Of a stretch of 64,000 nt of DNA, positions 44,928-56,317 are shown one piece after another. Positions within the stretch are counted from its first letter, which is position 1. Each line of letters starts with the position of its first letter. The stretch lies in the NCBI GenBank assembly GCA_039545315.1, contig BCIM01000001.1, positions 1,275,255 through 1,339,254 of the forward strand. Reading direction: 5' to 3'. The position numbers and the translations under genes were made by a program. The stretch is from Kondoa malvinella. Lineage: Eukaryota; Basidiomycota; Agaricostilbomycetes; Agaricostilbales; Kondoaceae. The notes under the pieces were generated by a model. It saw nothing but the letters and a program-made list of their open reading frames with translations, made no database searches and was not told the DNA's origin.

Positions 44928-46106
44928 CTACTTTAACCTCCTACTCTTCAAGGCGGGTCTAGGACCGGGATACACCACTTGCTTCTTTGACACGATCCTC
45001 TCCTCTCTACCAACTGGCAAGCTCACACTAGACACAAACTCTCCAGATCGGATACTAGAGATGTAACGAATCATGGTAGGTATCGCAGGTGGGAGTTGTT
45101 TGTTTTCAGCTGGCGTGTTGGTCCCCGTTGAATCTTGTTTTGAAGCACCCCGAGATTTACCAGCTTGTTTCTTTAATAAGCGATTGATCGTTTCTTGTTT
45201 CTATTAAGTATACATTAGTACAATGCATAAAGAAGAGAGAGGGGTAACGAACTTCTGCTTCTAATTTCTGGTCCACCTGAGCTTTCCTCTTGCGAGAATC
45301 TTCAGATTTCTTGAGCGCGACTTCAGCTTCCGTCAATTGTTTCTTTTTGCTTCCTCCTGCTATTCATCACGCCTGCGTTTAAGCTTTGTACAGCTCATCA
45401 GAAGAGGTAGACTGACCCATTGGTAAAGAGACGAGTTCATCTACTGCTTCATTGCCTAGTTCTCTAGCGCGTTGTCGGGCAGTCATACGACCATAGGCAA
45501 GTGAAGAAGTAGCAGACGCGTCCGAATCGTCATCCTCATCTATTCCATCACTGTAAGTCTTCGGGAGATACGAAAAATAGAGGACACGCACCCATGTCGT
45601 TCACTCCACGTTTGCGTTTCGATCGTGCGGAAGTACGTGTCGTACTAGCTGCTACGCTAGGTGCTCGAGAAGAAGAAGCTTGTGGTAAAGTCGGACTAGC
45701 TGTCCCTCCATTCGAGCCGTTCGACATCTTGACTGTTTTGTCCCCTGCATTAGCCCGACACGGTATTGTGTACAAGGACCGACACACGCTTTATCTTGAA
45801 CCCTCCGCTTGTTGTAGATCTAGCACTCTGAGGTGGAACTTCCTCATCATCCGCAGCACCAGCATCATCTTGAGCCGCCTGAGCATCAGAGTAGACATCA
45901 GACTCTTGCATTAACTCATCCTCCTCTTCCTCTTCTTCTCCCTCCTCTTCTGACCCTTCGCTATAATCCACCGGTGCTTGAGCTGCAACACGAGATGTCC
46001 TTCGACCCGCTATCACAGGCGCGACAGGGACCACAGTCACAGGCTCAGGGTCAGAAGCTAATTCATCTTCTTCAGAGTCAGACGTAGGCGCTATCCTTCT
46101 AACCAT
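44928..46106 (-). CDS. IES2: INO80 chromatin-remodelling complex subunit IES2 (PAPA-1 family)
   Basis: Nuclear subunit of the INO80 complex. It begins MVRRIAPTSDSEEDELASDP with a very acidic stretch (EEEGEEEEEEDELMQE), then a Ser/Ala-rich region with RSKRKRGVNDMG. The PAPA-1 signature follows: SLAYGRMTARQRARELGNEA, and LTEAEVALKKSEDSRKRKAQ with a long charged helix. The C-terminus (TMIRYISSIRSGEFVSSVSL, KKQVVYPGPRPALKSRRLK) matches Ies2/INO80B. About five exons; stop at 44930-44928. The ATG is only 27 bp from the divergent TIM10 ATG. Confidence 0.82.
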
Positions 46107-46133
46107 GGCACAGTTCGATGTTGGAAGTCAACG

Positions 46134-46656
46134 ATGAGTTTATTCGGCAATGTCTCGCAACAGAGATCTCCATTCGGGAGCAACGCACCACAACAAGTTA
46201 ATAATGAACGGTTAGAACAAGCTGCTTTGGAAGTAGACATGGTGCGCGCATACACAATGTCATCGCAGTTTTTTGGCCAACATAGTTTTTTGGCCAGGTT
46301 TCGGATCTGTTTAATCGACTGGTCAAGAGTTGTCATGCGAAATGTATTCCAGAAGGTTATTATAGAGAAGGGTCCATCAATAAAGGTGAAGGCGTTTGCC
46401 TCGACAGGTCAGCATTTCTCTCTGTTTTCACGTCCGTCAGCTCATAAGATGGGGAATTTAGATGCGTCGCAAAGTACTTTGCTGTGAATGAAGTAGTGGG
46501 CAAGAGGATGCAGGTCAGCCTTTACGCTCGGTTTGGCTGACTGCCAGCTGACCTAGTTTGGGGGGCTGACAGGTTCAGCAAGAACAAGCAGCACAACAGC
46601 AACAACCAGCAGCAGCAGGTAAATCAGGAGGCATAGGTGGATTCTTTGGTCTGTAA
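46134..46656 (+). CDS. TIM10: Mitochondrial intermembrane-space chaperone TIM10
   Basis: Small Tim chaperone that carries hydrophobic carrier proteins across the intermembrane space. It begins [15 protein letters not shown], then [50 protein letters not shown] and KRMQ. The twin CX3C motifs (CHAKC, CLDRC) are intact and spaced as in Tim10. A Gln-rich C-terminal extension ([17 protein letters not shown]) ends GGIGGFFGL. Four exons; intron 1 contains a duplicated ttttttggcca motif and ends at the second copy's ag. About 120 aa, longer than yeast Tim10 because of both ends. Divergent from IES2; convergent with PRE10 (49 bp between stops). Confidence 0.88.
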
Positions 46657-46705
46657 AAAAAGAATAGATCGCAAATTCCCATTGTACAGAATTGCAATTG
46701 CAATG

Positions 46706-47746
46706 CTAATCATCCTCCATCTCATCGCTCAGCGCTTCTTTAGCCTTCCTCTCTGCTTCCGCTAGCAATTCCTTGGGTACTGGCACATGCTTCAACCCGG
46801 ATTCAGGCGAGACCCAAGTCATTTCCAATTCGAATTCCTTGTCTTTTGCATCATCGTGGACTTGGTATATTCTATAATTATTGGTCCCAATCAGTATCAA
46901 TCATACGAAAGTAAGATGATGATGAGAACATACATCCTCGCTGCTTCATCGATAGCTTCTTTGCACGTCATTTCTTCCAATTTGAGCTTTTCAATCTCTG
47001 TTTTAGCCAACTGTCTTCCTTTGCCTATCGCGCATCCTCTGTATCCCTACACATGATCTCAGCATCTTATCTAGAATAGTATCATAGACTCACCCAATAA
47101 ACACCAGAAGGTTCAACGCAAAACAATGATGGACCATAGGCTTTATCTACCCCTCCCAAGATAGCAGATAGGCCAAATGGTCGAACGGAAGAGTAGAGCG
47201 TGTAAGCTTGACAATAGAGGCCTAGTCTGTCTGCTAGAATCTACTTGATGAGTATTAGTAGATGCAAGCGCAGCGAAAGTAAAGGGGAATACATACCTTG
47301 ACAGGAGCAGGAGAATGATATTGTTCTCTATAATTCTCTGCTTCTTCCGTTGCTCGATTACCCAAATGTCTTCCATCAGCCAACAAACCCGCTGTTGCCT
47401 ATACTTGCCATATTAGCTCGTCCCACATACGCTACAAAGGAGGAGGAAGCATACAAGACCAGCATGCGTGTCCACTGTAGCGATACGGCGGTTGGCTCCT
47501 GGAACGAGTAGTTTCGATTGAACCAATTTCTCTACTGCGAGAAGGATGCCGTCTTTGAGTTTCAAGCCAATGACTGTACCGGCATTCTCGACTGCTTTGT
47601 TGGCGCTAGAGACAGGGTAGCATCAGCGAGTGTTGATACAGCACAAGGCAAAGGGGCAGCAAACGCACTATTCGACTTGGAAGAGACGTCCATCTGGTGA
47701 ATACGTTGATGACGATAAATCATAGCCTGATCCAGTTGAAGACATG
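46706..47746 (-). CDS. PRE10: 20S proteasome alpha subunit (PRE10 / alpha type-3)
   Basis: Structural alpha subunit of the 20S core. It begins MSSTGSGYDLSSSTYSPDGR followed by LFQVE, the conserved alpha-type N-terminal signature. Further landmarks are NAGTVIGLKLKDGILLAVEK, LLVPGANRRIATVDTHAGL, LGNRATEEAENYR, RPFGLSAILGGVDKAYGPSL, YRGCAIGKGRQLAKTEIEKL and a C-terminal acidic tail (EALSDEMEDD). The SSxGxGYDLSxSxxSPDGR start points to the alpha-3 (Pre10) class. About seven exons of usual size. Divergent from the aminotransferase gene. Confidence 0.9.
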
Positions 47747-48069
47747 GTTGAGGCAGAGTCGCTGTTGCTGGTACAAAGTGACGCGCAAGTCGTCGAGTGG
47801 TGACGAAGAATCTCGTTTGCATTTCTAAAGTTTTGATTCTGCTCGCTGTACTCTCCTGTTATGCTCTGAAGTGTCTGTCTGTTTGCTATTTGTGTCTGTT
47901 GGCCGAGAATTCGACGTCTTCCGTCCATTCAAGCATGTTCCGAGCCTACCCTCTATTTATACTCTTCTACCTCTCTCTTTCTCTCACCACGACTTGCTAG
48001 TACCTTACATAGGTGCAGCGAGCTCTTATAAGCCTGCGACGAGGTGTTGACATGACGTTGTAGTATCCA
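47747..48069. promoter_or_regulatory. Divergent promoter region PRE10 / aminotransferase
   Basis: 323 bp between start codons. A ctatttatac stretch (47951-47960) reads tataaata on the minus strand and tatttata on the plus strand, about 110 bp before the aminotransferase ATG and 205 bp before the PRE10 ATG; a TATA role is possible but unproven. Confidence 0.35.
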
Positions 48070-50507
48070 ATGTCCGAAGCGCACGACCTCTATCACGCAG
48101 CTAACGCGCAAAAGAAAGCTTCTCAAGATGTACCTGGTATAGTTCAGCCGTATGCTATCTCTTACAATTGCGTATACACTGCTCATCTAGACTTTGGCAG
48201 AGGAGCGACTGGTGTTATTTATTGCACGGAAAGAGCTTCTGCCAATGGTTTCAAGGTATTCTTCTCCTTGAGTCGCTCTTCGGATCCGGCTGATGCAATG
48301 ATCTGGTATTAGGGCAACGAAGATCCAGAATGGGCCAACTTTGTTAGTTTCCCTTTTTGCCTGGCATGCTTATCATACTGAGGCAGCAAGGCAGGGTCAA
48401 GGCGCTCCAGAAGTAGGCGCTATACCAGGAGGCTCTGAACGACCTACTTCGTGCGTGGTTTCCTACGGATGACACAATTCCTGATTCTGAGCCGGATCCC
48501 AGTATCGATCTGGTAGCATTAGGCGAAGATTGTCTCGAATACGCGCCTACTACGGGTGCTAAAGGTCTAAGGGTAGCAGTCGCGAAACTGTACAATGAAA
48601 TGTATCGCCAAGGAAAAGAGTCCCAATATACCTAGTTGCGTTCTTTCCTTCTCTTTGAGTTCAAAGCTGATTTGAAGGAACAGTAAGAATATCTGTATTG
48701 TACCTGGTGGGCGAGCGGGTTTGACTAGAGTGGCTGCGTGAGTTGTCTCACTAATGTGATCAAGTCAAGGCTAATGCCGTTTGTAGGGTCATAGGGGATG
48801 TATATACCGCGTATCAGATCCCCGAGTATACTGCTGTGAGTTGCTCTTCATCATGTGTCGAGCAAAGCTTACGTTTGAGAAGTATGATGCTATGCGTAAG
48901 CTTCATTCATCATTATAGACAGTCTGACCGGCCGGTAGTATCCGTCTTCCGTCGCCTTGTACCGATCCCTTCCTCATTGAAGGAAGAAGATGGTTATCGT
49001 ACGTCGACACCTACTGGTTTCGCGTCTTGTGCTTACTCGGATCTCATTACAGAACTCAACGTCGATGATCTGAAAGAAAGCATCAAGAGCCAAGGAATTA
49101 CCTGCGTCGTTGCTTCAAAGTCGGTTGATCTCTGTTCCGAGCATATCGTTGCATCTGGATTGAGTTGCTATTCAACAGCCCTCGCAACCCTACCGGGCAA
49201 TCAGTAAGCGCACTCGTACCATCCAGTATTGACGCTGACAAGCTATAGGTGGTCGGTAAAGATCTAGAAGAGCTAGTCAAGATCTCTCGTGGTGGAACGA
49301 CCGTCATTCTGGACGAGGTGAGCTTGGCACACGATACAAAGCTCTTCCTAAGCCTTGTTCAAGTTCTACTCGTGGTACAACTACCGCGAAGGCGAAGAAG
49401 GTGTTTCACATTCTGCCGCGCGCTATGTTGAAGATGTCAACAAGGATTCTACTGTTTGTCTTCCTTCCTCGTTCCGCTGGTTCTTACTCACGATTCGCAA
49501 AGGTACTCATCGATGGGCTGACCAAGAACTTCCGACTGCCCGGGTTCAGATGCTGCTGGGTGATCGGACCCGAGAAGCTCGTCGAAGCTTTATCGCAAAG
49601 CGGAAGTTTCCTAGATGGAGGCGCTTCTCATCCTATTCAATTAGCTGCTATCCCTTTATTGGATGTGAAGCGCGTTCAGCAGGATAAGGTTGCGCTTCAG
49701 AGGCATTTCAAGGCCAAGGTGAGCTTTGTTGATAAGGTCAGGATCTGACTGATTGAAATGCAGAGGGATCATGTACTCAACCGCCTGGCTGAGATGGGTC
49801 TTGCGGTCAAACATCCGCCTGTCGCTACTTTCTAGTGAGACTTGCTTGTTATTGGCGTAACACCATACTGATGAGCTTGTAGTATCTGGTTGGATCTATC
49901 TTCGCTGCCTGAACCCATCAACAGTGGCTTAGTGTTCTTCGAAGAGTTGCTGAAGGAGAGGTGAGCATCGATGTAGCGAGAAGGGAAGAAAGCTGATTGT
50001 GTTGACAGATGTATCGTTGTGCCAGGCAAGCATGGAATACATTCCTCGTGAAGTAGCTAATTATGCGGCAGGCATCTTCTTTGATATCGTGAGCCCCTTA
50101 AAAAGGAGAACCGTCCAGTTTCTGACCTTTGAGCAGAACCCTAATCATCGTCGGAACTTGCTCGATAGCCCTTGCCATCACTTCGTCCGAGTGAGTATCT
50201 CATAACGTATCGGCTGCTAGTATCGCTGATGTACGGGAAGCTTTCTTTCGGTCCGCCCATGGATCAGTTGGACAGAGGTATGCTTTGTCGAACCTTGAGC
50301 TAAGCTCGTCTCACGTTGTTAAAGGCCTGGACAGTATTCAGCGTGTCCTGAAGAACGCAAAGACCCACCTCGATACTCATGGCCATCTACAAGGCTTTGT
50401 CGGCGATTACAAGGAGTCTGCTGTAAGTGCGAGAAAGACCTGCGCCTGGCCTTGCTGACTATATTTGGTAGAACGGGGACGTCGATCATCCTGGGCAGGG
50501 ATCGTAA
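48070..50507 (+). CDS. PLP-dependent class I/II aminotransferase
   Basis: Fold-type I transaminase of ~490 aa. It begins MSEAHDLYHAANAQKKASQD, then RATGVIYCTERASANGF, PEWANFGQGQGAPEVGAIPG, DCLEYAPTTGAKGLRVAVAK, NICIVPGGRAGLTRV, TCVVASNPRNPTGQ-like turn, TVILDEFYSWYNYREGEEG, the lysine region GLTKNFRLPGFRCCWVIGPE (Schiff-base Lys in TKNFRLPGFR) and LDSPCHHFVRLSFGPPMDQL. More than twelve short exons; TAA at 50505-50507. The APEVGxIPG and GVIYxxTEA patterns are shared with uncharacterised fungal aminotransferases related to ACC-synthase-like and kynurenine/aromatic enzymes; the substrate cannot be named. Confidence 0.85.
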
Positions 50508-50742
50508 AGCACATTCAATGAGTAGCAGAATATGGACTTTGCATATCGTTATACCCATGTCTATAAGGGAAAGACTATTTGTACAACTTTTTATTCTATT
50601 CTGGCAATTCCACCACGTCACTTCCATATTTATGTCTAAGCTTTGTACGAAACGTCAGGAGAGAACGTGTTGTTTGGTGAGATGATATTGGTCAACTGAA
50701 TGTTGGGCAAGACCTGGTGATACTCTGAGCTTGAATTCCACT

Positions 50743-52806
50743 TCACGCAAGAAAGCTTACAAGAGGATCAATCTTGGCTCTGGCTTTGGTCTTTTGCTCG
50801 AAAGCATAAGCGTATGCAATCAGCTTCTCTTCGGAAAAGCGACGTCCAATGAAAGCGAGGCCAAAGGGAAGGTTTGGACCAAGGTTGACGAGTGTGCCTC
50901 TGCTGTTGTAAGAGACTTCTGTTGTGCTTGGGTAGAAGCCGAGCGGGATGGTCACCACAGGGTAGCCTGCGATAGCTGCGACACCAGCACTCTGGGAGGT
51001 GGGTAGAACCAATGCATCCAAATCATTCTGTTGCAAATGAGTAAGTCGTCTTCGCCTTTGCTATCTATAACGTACATTTTCGAGTGCACCGAGAATTGTG
51101 CCGAGTCCACCAAGATACTGGTTGGCAGCGACTGCGGCAATATATTCTGGGCTCTGTTGGGTGAGGTTCAAATCGACGGCACCGGTCCAGCGAGCCTATA
51201 AATCGATCAATAACGGATTGGGCGGTAAGTGGAGAGGAACATACAATGTTTCTGTCGGGGTACTCCTCTGCTGGGAAGGTAGTCGTGAAGTCGATCAATG
51301 AGTCGATGTCGGTGACACTTTCAGGGTTGGAAGTAAGGAGGCCAAAATATTCTTCGATACCAGCGATGAAGTCGACGCCGTTCTGCAGAGTAGAGTTGGT
51401 GCTGTTTCTGTACTCGGCCAAAGCTGGGAAATTTGCATTGAGTTGGACTGATGCGCCAAGATCGCGCAAGATGGGCAGCGAGGCATTGAAGGCGATCAAT
51501 TCAGGCAAGTTGGTGTCAGAAGAGGTGATGAAAGAGGAAGGGACGCCTAGCAACACCTTGTCAGATTCACTGCGCATAGAGTGTAATCTCACGAACCGAT
51601 GCGAGCACCCTCTAATGCATCCTTCTTACAAGCGGCTTCATAGTCAGGAATAGTGTCGAACGGAATATCGTCAGTAAAGGCGTCCTTGTCGTCCTTGCCA
51701 GCAATAGCATGCAGAACAGCAGCGCAAGTCTTCATGTCAGGGCACATTGGACCGCTATCGTCACAATGTCAGAGGTGTATGAGGCAATTGCTGCTTGACT
51801 CACATAGTGTCTTGGTTTACGGAAATGGGAATGACCAGATAACGAGATGTGAGGCCGACAGTGGGCTTGATCGCGGCGAGGTTGTTGCGCTGAGCGGGCG
51901 ACAAGATCGAGCCAGATGTTTCCGTGCTGAATGACCATTAGAACCGGCTGTCACGAGGAAAGATGTAACTTACCCTAGGGTAGCGAGCGAAAGACCAATG
52001 GAAGCAGCAACGCCGCTACCGGAAGAAGAACCGGACGGGTCTTGCAGCTGTAGGTAAGCGCCGGTGGTTTGGTTGCCTCTGGCTGACCAGCCGTTGGTGG
52101 AATTGCTTGAACGATAGTTGGCCCATTGACTCAAGTTGGTCTTGCCCAAGATGATCGCTCCCGCTTCTCTGAGAGCACATCAATTATGAACATCTCGGAT
52201 GAATCGAGCAGCAGTGTAGACTTACTTGAGCTTTCGGGCCATTGTAGCATCTTCAGGCGGCACAGAACCAAGCAGGGCGAAGCTTCCAGCAGTGGTGTTC
52301 ATGTAGGTCTGATCAGGACGAGCCGTTGCAATGTTGTCTTTGACCAGCTGTTCGACGACCTTGTCAGCCCGTACACTCACACAAAGAGATGAAGCTCACG
52401 ATCGGAATACCGTGTAGACCACCTTTGACTTTGCCAGCAGCTCTTTCAGCATCGAGTTCGGCGGCTGAGTCGAGTGCATACTTTATCAATCGTGAGAAAC
52501 GAGAAACCAGATATGAGGAGAAAGACAAACAGGATTAATCTCTAGAACGGAATGCAAGAGAGGGTTGGTCTCTTCAATGCGGGCAATATAGGCCGCAGTC
52601 AAATCCACAGAACTGAAAGCACCAGACTCGAGACCTTTGCGAATGTCATCGATAGACGCCGAGTAGAGATCAGGCAGTCCTTGACCTCCTCGACCGTAGC
52701 CTAGTCGATCCCAATTCTCTCGCGCTACCAGAGATTTGGCGGGAACGACAAGAGCCGACGCAGAAAGGCATAGAGTAGAGAGGGAAAGAAGAGACGGGAG
52801 AAGCAT
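50743..52806 (-). CDS. Secreted amidase (amidase-signature family)
   Basis: Hydrolase with the Ser-cisSer-Lys triad. The signal peptide is [20 protein letters not shown]. Then [26 protein letters not shown] ... VKDNIATA (catalytic Lys), [20 protein letters not shown], the glycine/serine loop [17 protein letters not shown] and the nucleophile region [12 protein letters not shown], followed by [12 protein letters not shown]. The C-terminal part contains [20 protein letters not shown] and [20 protein letters not shown]. About nine exons. The unspliced end is DPLVSFLA at 50743, but a strong GTAAGC donor there and an acceptor ~65 bp on would give an alternative 19-residue tail ending at TAG 50636. 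N-glycosylation sites are frequent, consistent with secretion. Confidence 0.88.
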
Positions 52807-53395
52807 CTTGGAATGGACAGGAATGCGGAAAAGAGAGGAAAGTGGAAATCTGCTATCGATATGTCATGGGGCCGCTCTTATCGCTCCACCAAACATTTAA
52901 TCTCCTAGAGACCTTGGAAAGGCCGTCTGCCAAGGTGCTAGCTGATAGCGACAATCGTTTATCCTGAAGCACATGATAGCATCGATCTAGCTTCGATCAC
53001 GCGTGAAAGCAAGGGTGAAGACGGAGTGGAAGCAGAGACACGACCCTAACAGAAAATGAAGGCAAAGAAGATCAAATCATACATTGTCGAGTCTCGCACC
53101 TGTCGGACTTTTCGCACTGTTACGCACGCTTTGGTGTCTTGGAAAAGAGAAGTGAACAGCTGTGGTCGGTAGTGCAAGCGAGAGTTGCCCATCTGCAAGA
53201 CTGCAATTCGGCGTACTTTGTTCCGATACCAGGACAGAGCAAGATACCCAAAGCACACAGATACCACTTCGCGTCATAACCCTGCGCTGCATTGCCCTCT
53301 CGCGATTCTATTGAACCAATTCGACGTCTCTGGCCGTCCATTTTTCGCGTCTGCAGTCTCGAGCTTTGGCGCTTGCCCTTTCTGGATGCCACATA
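52807..53395. promoter_or_regulatory. Divergent intergenic region amidase / MYND gene
   Basis: 589 bp between start codons. ORFs present are shadows with no family resemblance. No TATA box near either start. Presumed promoters and leaders of both genes. Confidence 0.45.
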
Positions 53396-54541
53396 ATGTC
53401 TTCGGAAACGGATGAAACGAAGTTGCTCCACTCTGGATATCTTCCGCCGGATTGGGTGGTTTGCATGCGCGAAAACAGGCGACAATTGGTGGACGCTTTC
53501 CGCTGCAACGACATCAACCTAGCGGCAGAGCTGGTCAAGCATGACACTGCAGGCGTTGATAACATGATGGAGGTGCTGTACGGCAGTTCCTTCCTGAGGC
53601 AAACCGCTGCTACCGATCCCTTCGTATTGCTCGGCCGTGAAGTGTACTATGATCCAACTACGGGCAGGAGCATTTTCAACAGTATCAGGCTGATGTATGG
53701 GAATGTCGCGTACTACACTGGGATGCTGAAAGGGTACCCTATGGAATCCCGACAGGAATTCTTTGATCAATGGTTATGGGCTGTCGTGAAGTTGTGGGAG
53801 GCATTGCATGCGGCTTTGCATCAGGGCGCACAGAAGGTCGAAGGGATGGAGCTGGACGATCTCGGCAGTCTGTTCTACCCTCTTGGCAGAATGCTGTACG
53901 ACCATCCTACCTTTGCACACATATCGAACACTAGAAGACCAGCCCACATCCAAGCAGGGTCGCAAAAGATGCTCCGCTCCATCACTGCTCATGCCATCCT
54001 GCAAATGATACGCAACATCGAAGTTTCAGATCTTGCGAAAATAGCAGAACTATATGTCAATTCTGTCGCATTAACAGTAGTCTCGGGAGGAACAGTGGAT
54101 CGGAGGTATGAGCAGCTAGGAATCACCGATCTACAAGGCGCTACAGTACACGATCGATTGGACAATCTTTTCGAACTGCCCAGTTTCAGCCCATCTCGAA
54201 CGTTGTGGACGTCCAAGATTACCTACACCGTCTGTGCTACATGTGGTCAGTATGCACATCGGACGAAAGATGAGAAGGGTGCGAGCAAGCCTTTCAAAAT
54301 TTGCGCATATTGCGAACAGTGAGATTCCCTGTTTTTTCGCTTGCACTGCAAGTGCTCAGTGCTTTTCAGACAAATGTACTGCTCGGCGGAATGCCAGGTA
54401 TGCCTCGACTCAAAGCCAATGTTTGATTTCCATGCTAAACTCTCATCCCAGATCAAGGATTGGAAAGAGTTCAACCACCGCAAACTTTGCTCTCGCTTAG
54501 CCCAGAAGACTAAGGAAAGCAATGCTTCTGCCGAACGGTAG
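53396..54541 (+). CDS. MYND-type zinc-finger protein, copy 1
   Basis: 346 aa in three exons: 53396-54318, 54370-54397 and 54452-54541. The first ~280 residues are an all-helical region of unknown fold (MSSETDETKLLHSGYLPPDW, AFRCNDINLAAELVKHDTAG, LWEALHAALHQGAQKVEG). A C-terminal MYND finger follows: VCATCGQYAHRTKDEKG, KICAYCEQQMYCSAECQ, IKDWKEFNHRKLCS, with all eight ligands in place once both introns are removed. MYND fingers mediate protein contacts. A second gene with the same layout starts 390 bp downstream on the same strand, so the two look like tandem paralogues. Function unknown. Confidence 0.75.
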
Positions 54542-54931
54542 CCAATGGAATTCAACAGGGCGACGCGAGACAGAGGGAGCGGGACAGTTGCACGCGAATG
54601 AGTTATTCTTTGCTTGCTGAACGCTCGTAGCTGTATTGGATCTAGCTGGGATAGGGTAATGGAGAAGCTTGCAACTGCAATGTCCCATTTCTCGTGTCGT
54701 GTCGTGTCGTGCATGAATGTATCGGGAGATGGAAGCATCTGCAGCATGGTCAGAAGGCGTACAGTACGGCTCGAGCACAGTATTGCACGGACGCGCTGGA
54801 CGATTCATCCTTCTCTCTTCACTACTACGTTCAGCCTCATCTACCAGATCTCGTCGAGAGTCTTCGTGAACACGTGACGGCCAAAGTAAACCAGACGCTC
54901 AAGCCTGCTTGGTGTTCATCTCACCAAAATC
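54542..54931. other. Intergenic region between the two MYND genes
   Basis: 390 bp, 3' end of one gene and 5' region of the next. It contains a short pentanucleotide array, tcgtgtcgtgtcgtgtcgtg, at about 54692-54711. No gene seen. Confidence 0.5.
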
Positions 54932-56064
54932 ATGTCTTTCGAAGGCCCATCAACGTCACCAGTAGACGCTGAGCGCATCAAAATACTCAACAGGCGTATT
55001 GAGGACGCTGTCAAAGCGGTACAGAGACTTGATTGGAACCTGGCGATCCACACATTGATGGATTATCGAGACAAGAGTCTTGGGAGCCTCGAGAACTTTC
55101 TTCGCGTCCTTCTCGCCTGTCGGATGTTCGCTTCTGAGCATCTCATCGAGCTATGCGAGGTCCTCTACAAGTATCCAACTGAAATCTACATCTCTGACGT
55201 TGCCCTATTCACCAATCTCTTGCTCAAAGAGTGTAGAGCTGTCAGACACGTTCCCATCAAATATGTTCCTGTTCTCTTTATGGTCAATATTGGGAGGTGG
55301 ATTTGGGTCGCAGCCAATTCAAGAGAAACGATAGCAGCAGCTAATGCCAAATATGACGATCTGGCAGAGCAGCACGCCTATATCGCTCTTTTACTAGCAC
55401 GCAAAGATCCTACCGGCTGTCGCAAGATACTCAATAGATCAATGCCGATGCTTTACATCGAATCCAATTCTCATCCTCATTTCGATCTCACATTCGAAGC
55501 AGCCGTAGATCGATATGTCACGATTGAAAAGAAGCCCGACCCGTCGGTCGTCTTCCTCATCGCAGCTCTGCACATGGTCTTGGATCTGCCCATAAAACAT
55601 GTCAAGCTTGAATGGGCGGCGTGGCATAGTTCATTCAGGACACCGCGGCTTGAACGACCCATACCTGAAGATCCGATGGCGAAGCGAGTGTGGTACATTG
55701 AACAGGTCAATTTGATAATGGATAAAACGTTCAAGGAATGGATGGTGGCCCCTACCAGAGGCTGTAGTGCATGCGGCCGATGTGTTGCAGAGGGAGAAGA
55801 AAATAAACTCGCCGTGTGTGGTGCATGCGGGACCTTACGTGAGCCATGTTGGTCCATGAAAACTCAGCCAGCTCATTCCAATGTTTTCCATCACTTCAGC
55901 TTGTCGGTCCTTTTCTCATCTGTCATGAGAGAGCATATGACTGATCGAGTTTCACAGACTGCTCAAAAGAGTGTAGGACAAAATCATGGAAGAGCGGCCA
56001 CAAGCAGCGGTGCATACAGCGCGCCAAAGAGGAGATTAGAGCTCAGCGGGCAGAGACGAGCTGA
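54932..56064 (+). CDS. MYND-type zinc-finger protein, copy 2
   Basis: 337 aa in two exons, 54932-55838 and 55958-56064. Reading straight through the first exon loses the finger. Splicing out 119 bp gives GCSACGRCVAEGEENKLAVC, GACGTLHCSKECRTKSWKSG, HKQRCIQRAKEE and a stop at 56062-56064, restoring the eight-ligand MYND pattern (with His where Tyr is usual before CSKEC). The helical N-terminal region (MSFEGPSTSPVDAERIKILN, AVQRLDWNLAIHTLMDYRDK, VLFMVNIGRWIWVAANSRET) has the same size and layout as in the neighbouring MYND gene, with low sequence similarity. The 119-bp intron is about twice the local norm and could hide a mini-exon. Confidence 0.7.
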
Positions 56065-56317
56065 ACAAAGCAACATGTAATCCAGTCAGTCGTCTCGGGC
56101 TGTCCATCTACTTGTGTTCAAAGCTCTCGTCTGCACAGGCTTTCCGGCGGGGTATAGCACAATGGTTTACCAGTGCCTAGGCAATTGACTTGACACAACT
56201 CGCACTTTGAGTAAACGACAAGCGGTATAATCTGAAGAATGCCTTTATTCACAATGAAGAGTGCTACTATTATACATCAAGCCCGAACTACAACATACAG
56301 CCAACCACTCGACAAGC

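Noticed and set aside
55839..56080. Read-through end of the second MYND gene (to 56080)
   Set aside because: Reading through loses the zinc finger; splicing 55839-55957 restores all MYND ligands and a stop at 56062-56064.
56140..56215. tRNA-like stretch with tagcacaatgg resembling an A box
   Set aside because: No matching B box, no cloverleaf pairing and no acceptor-stem complement downstream.
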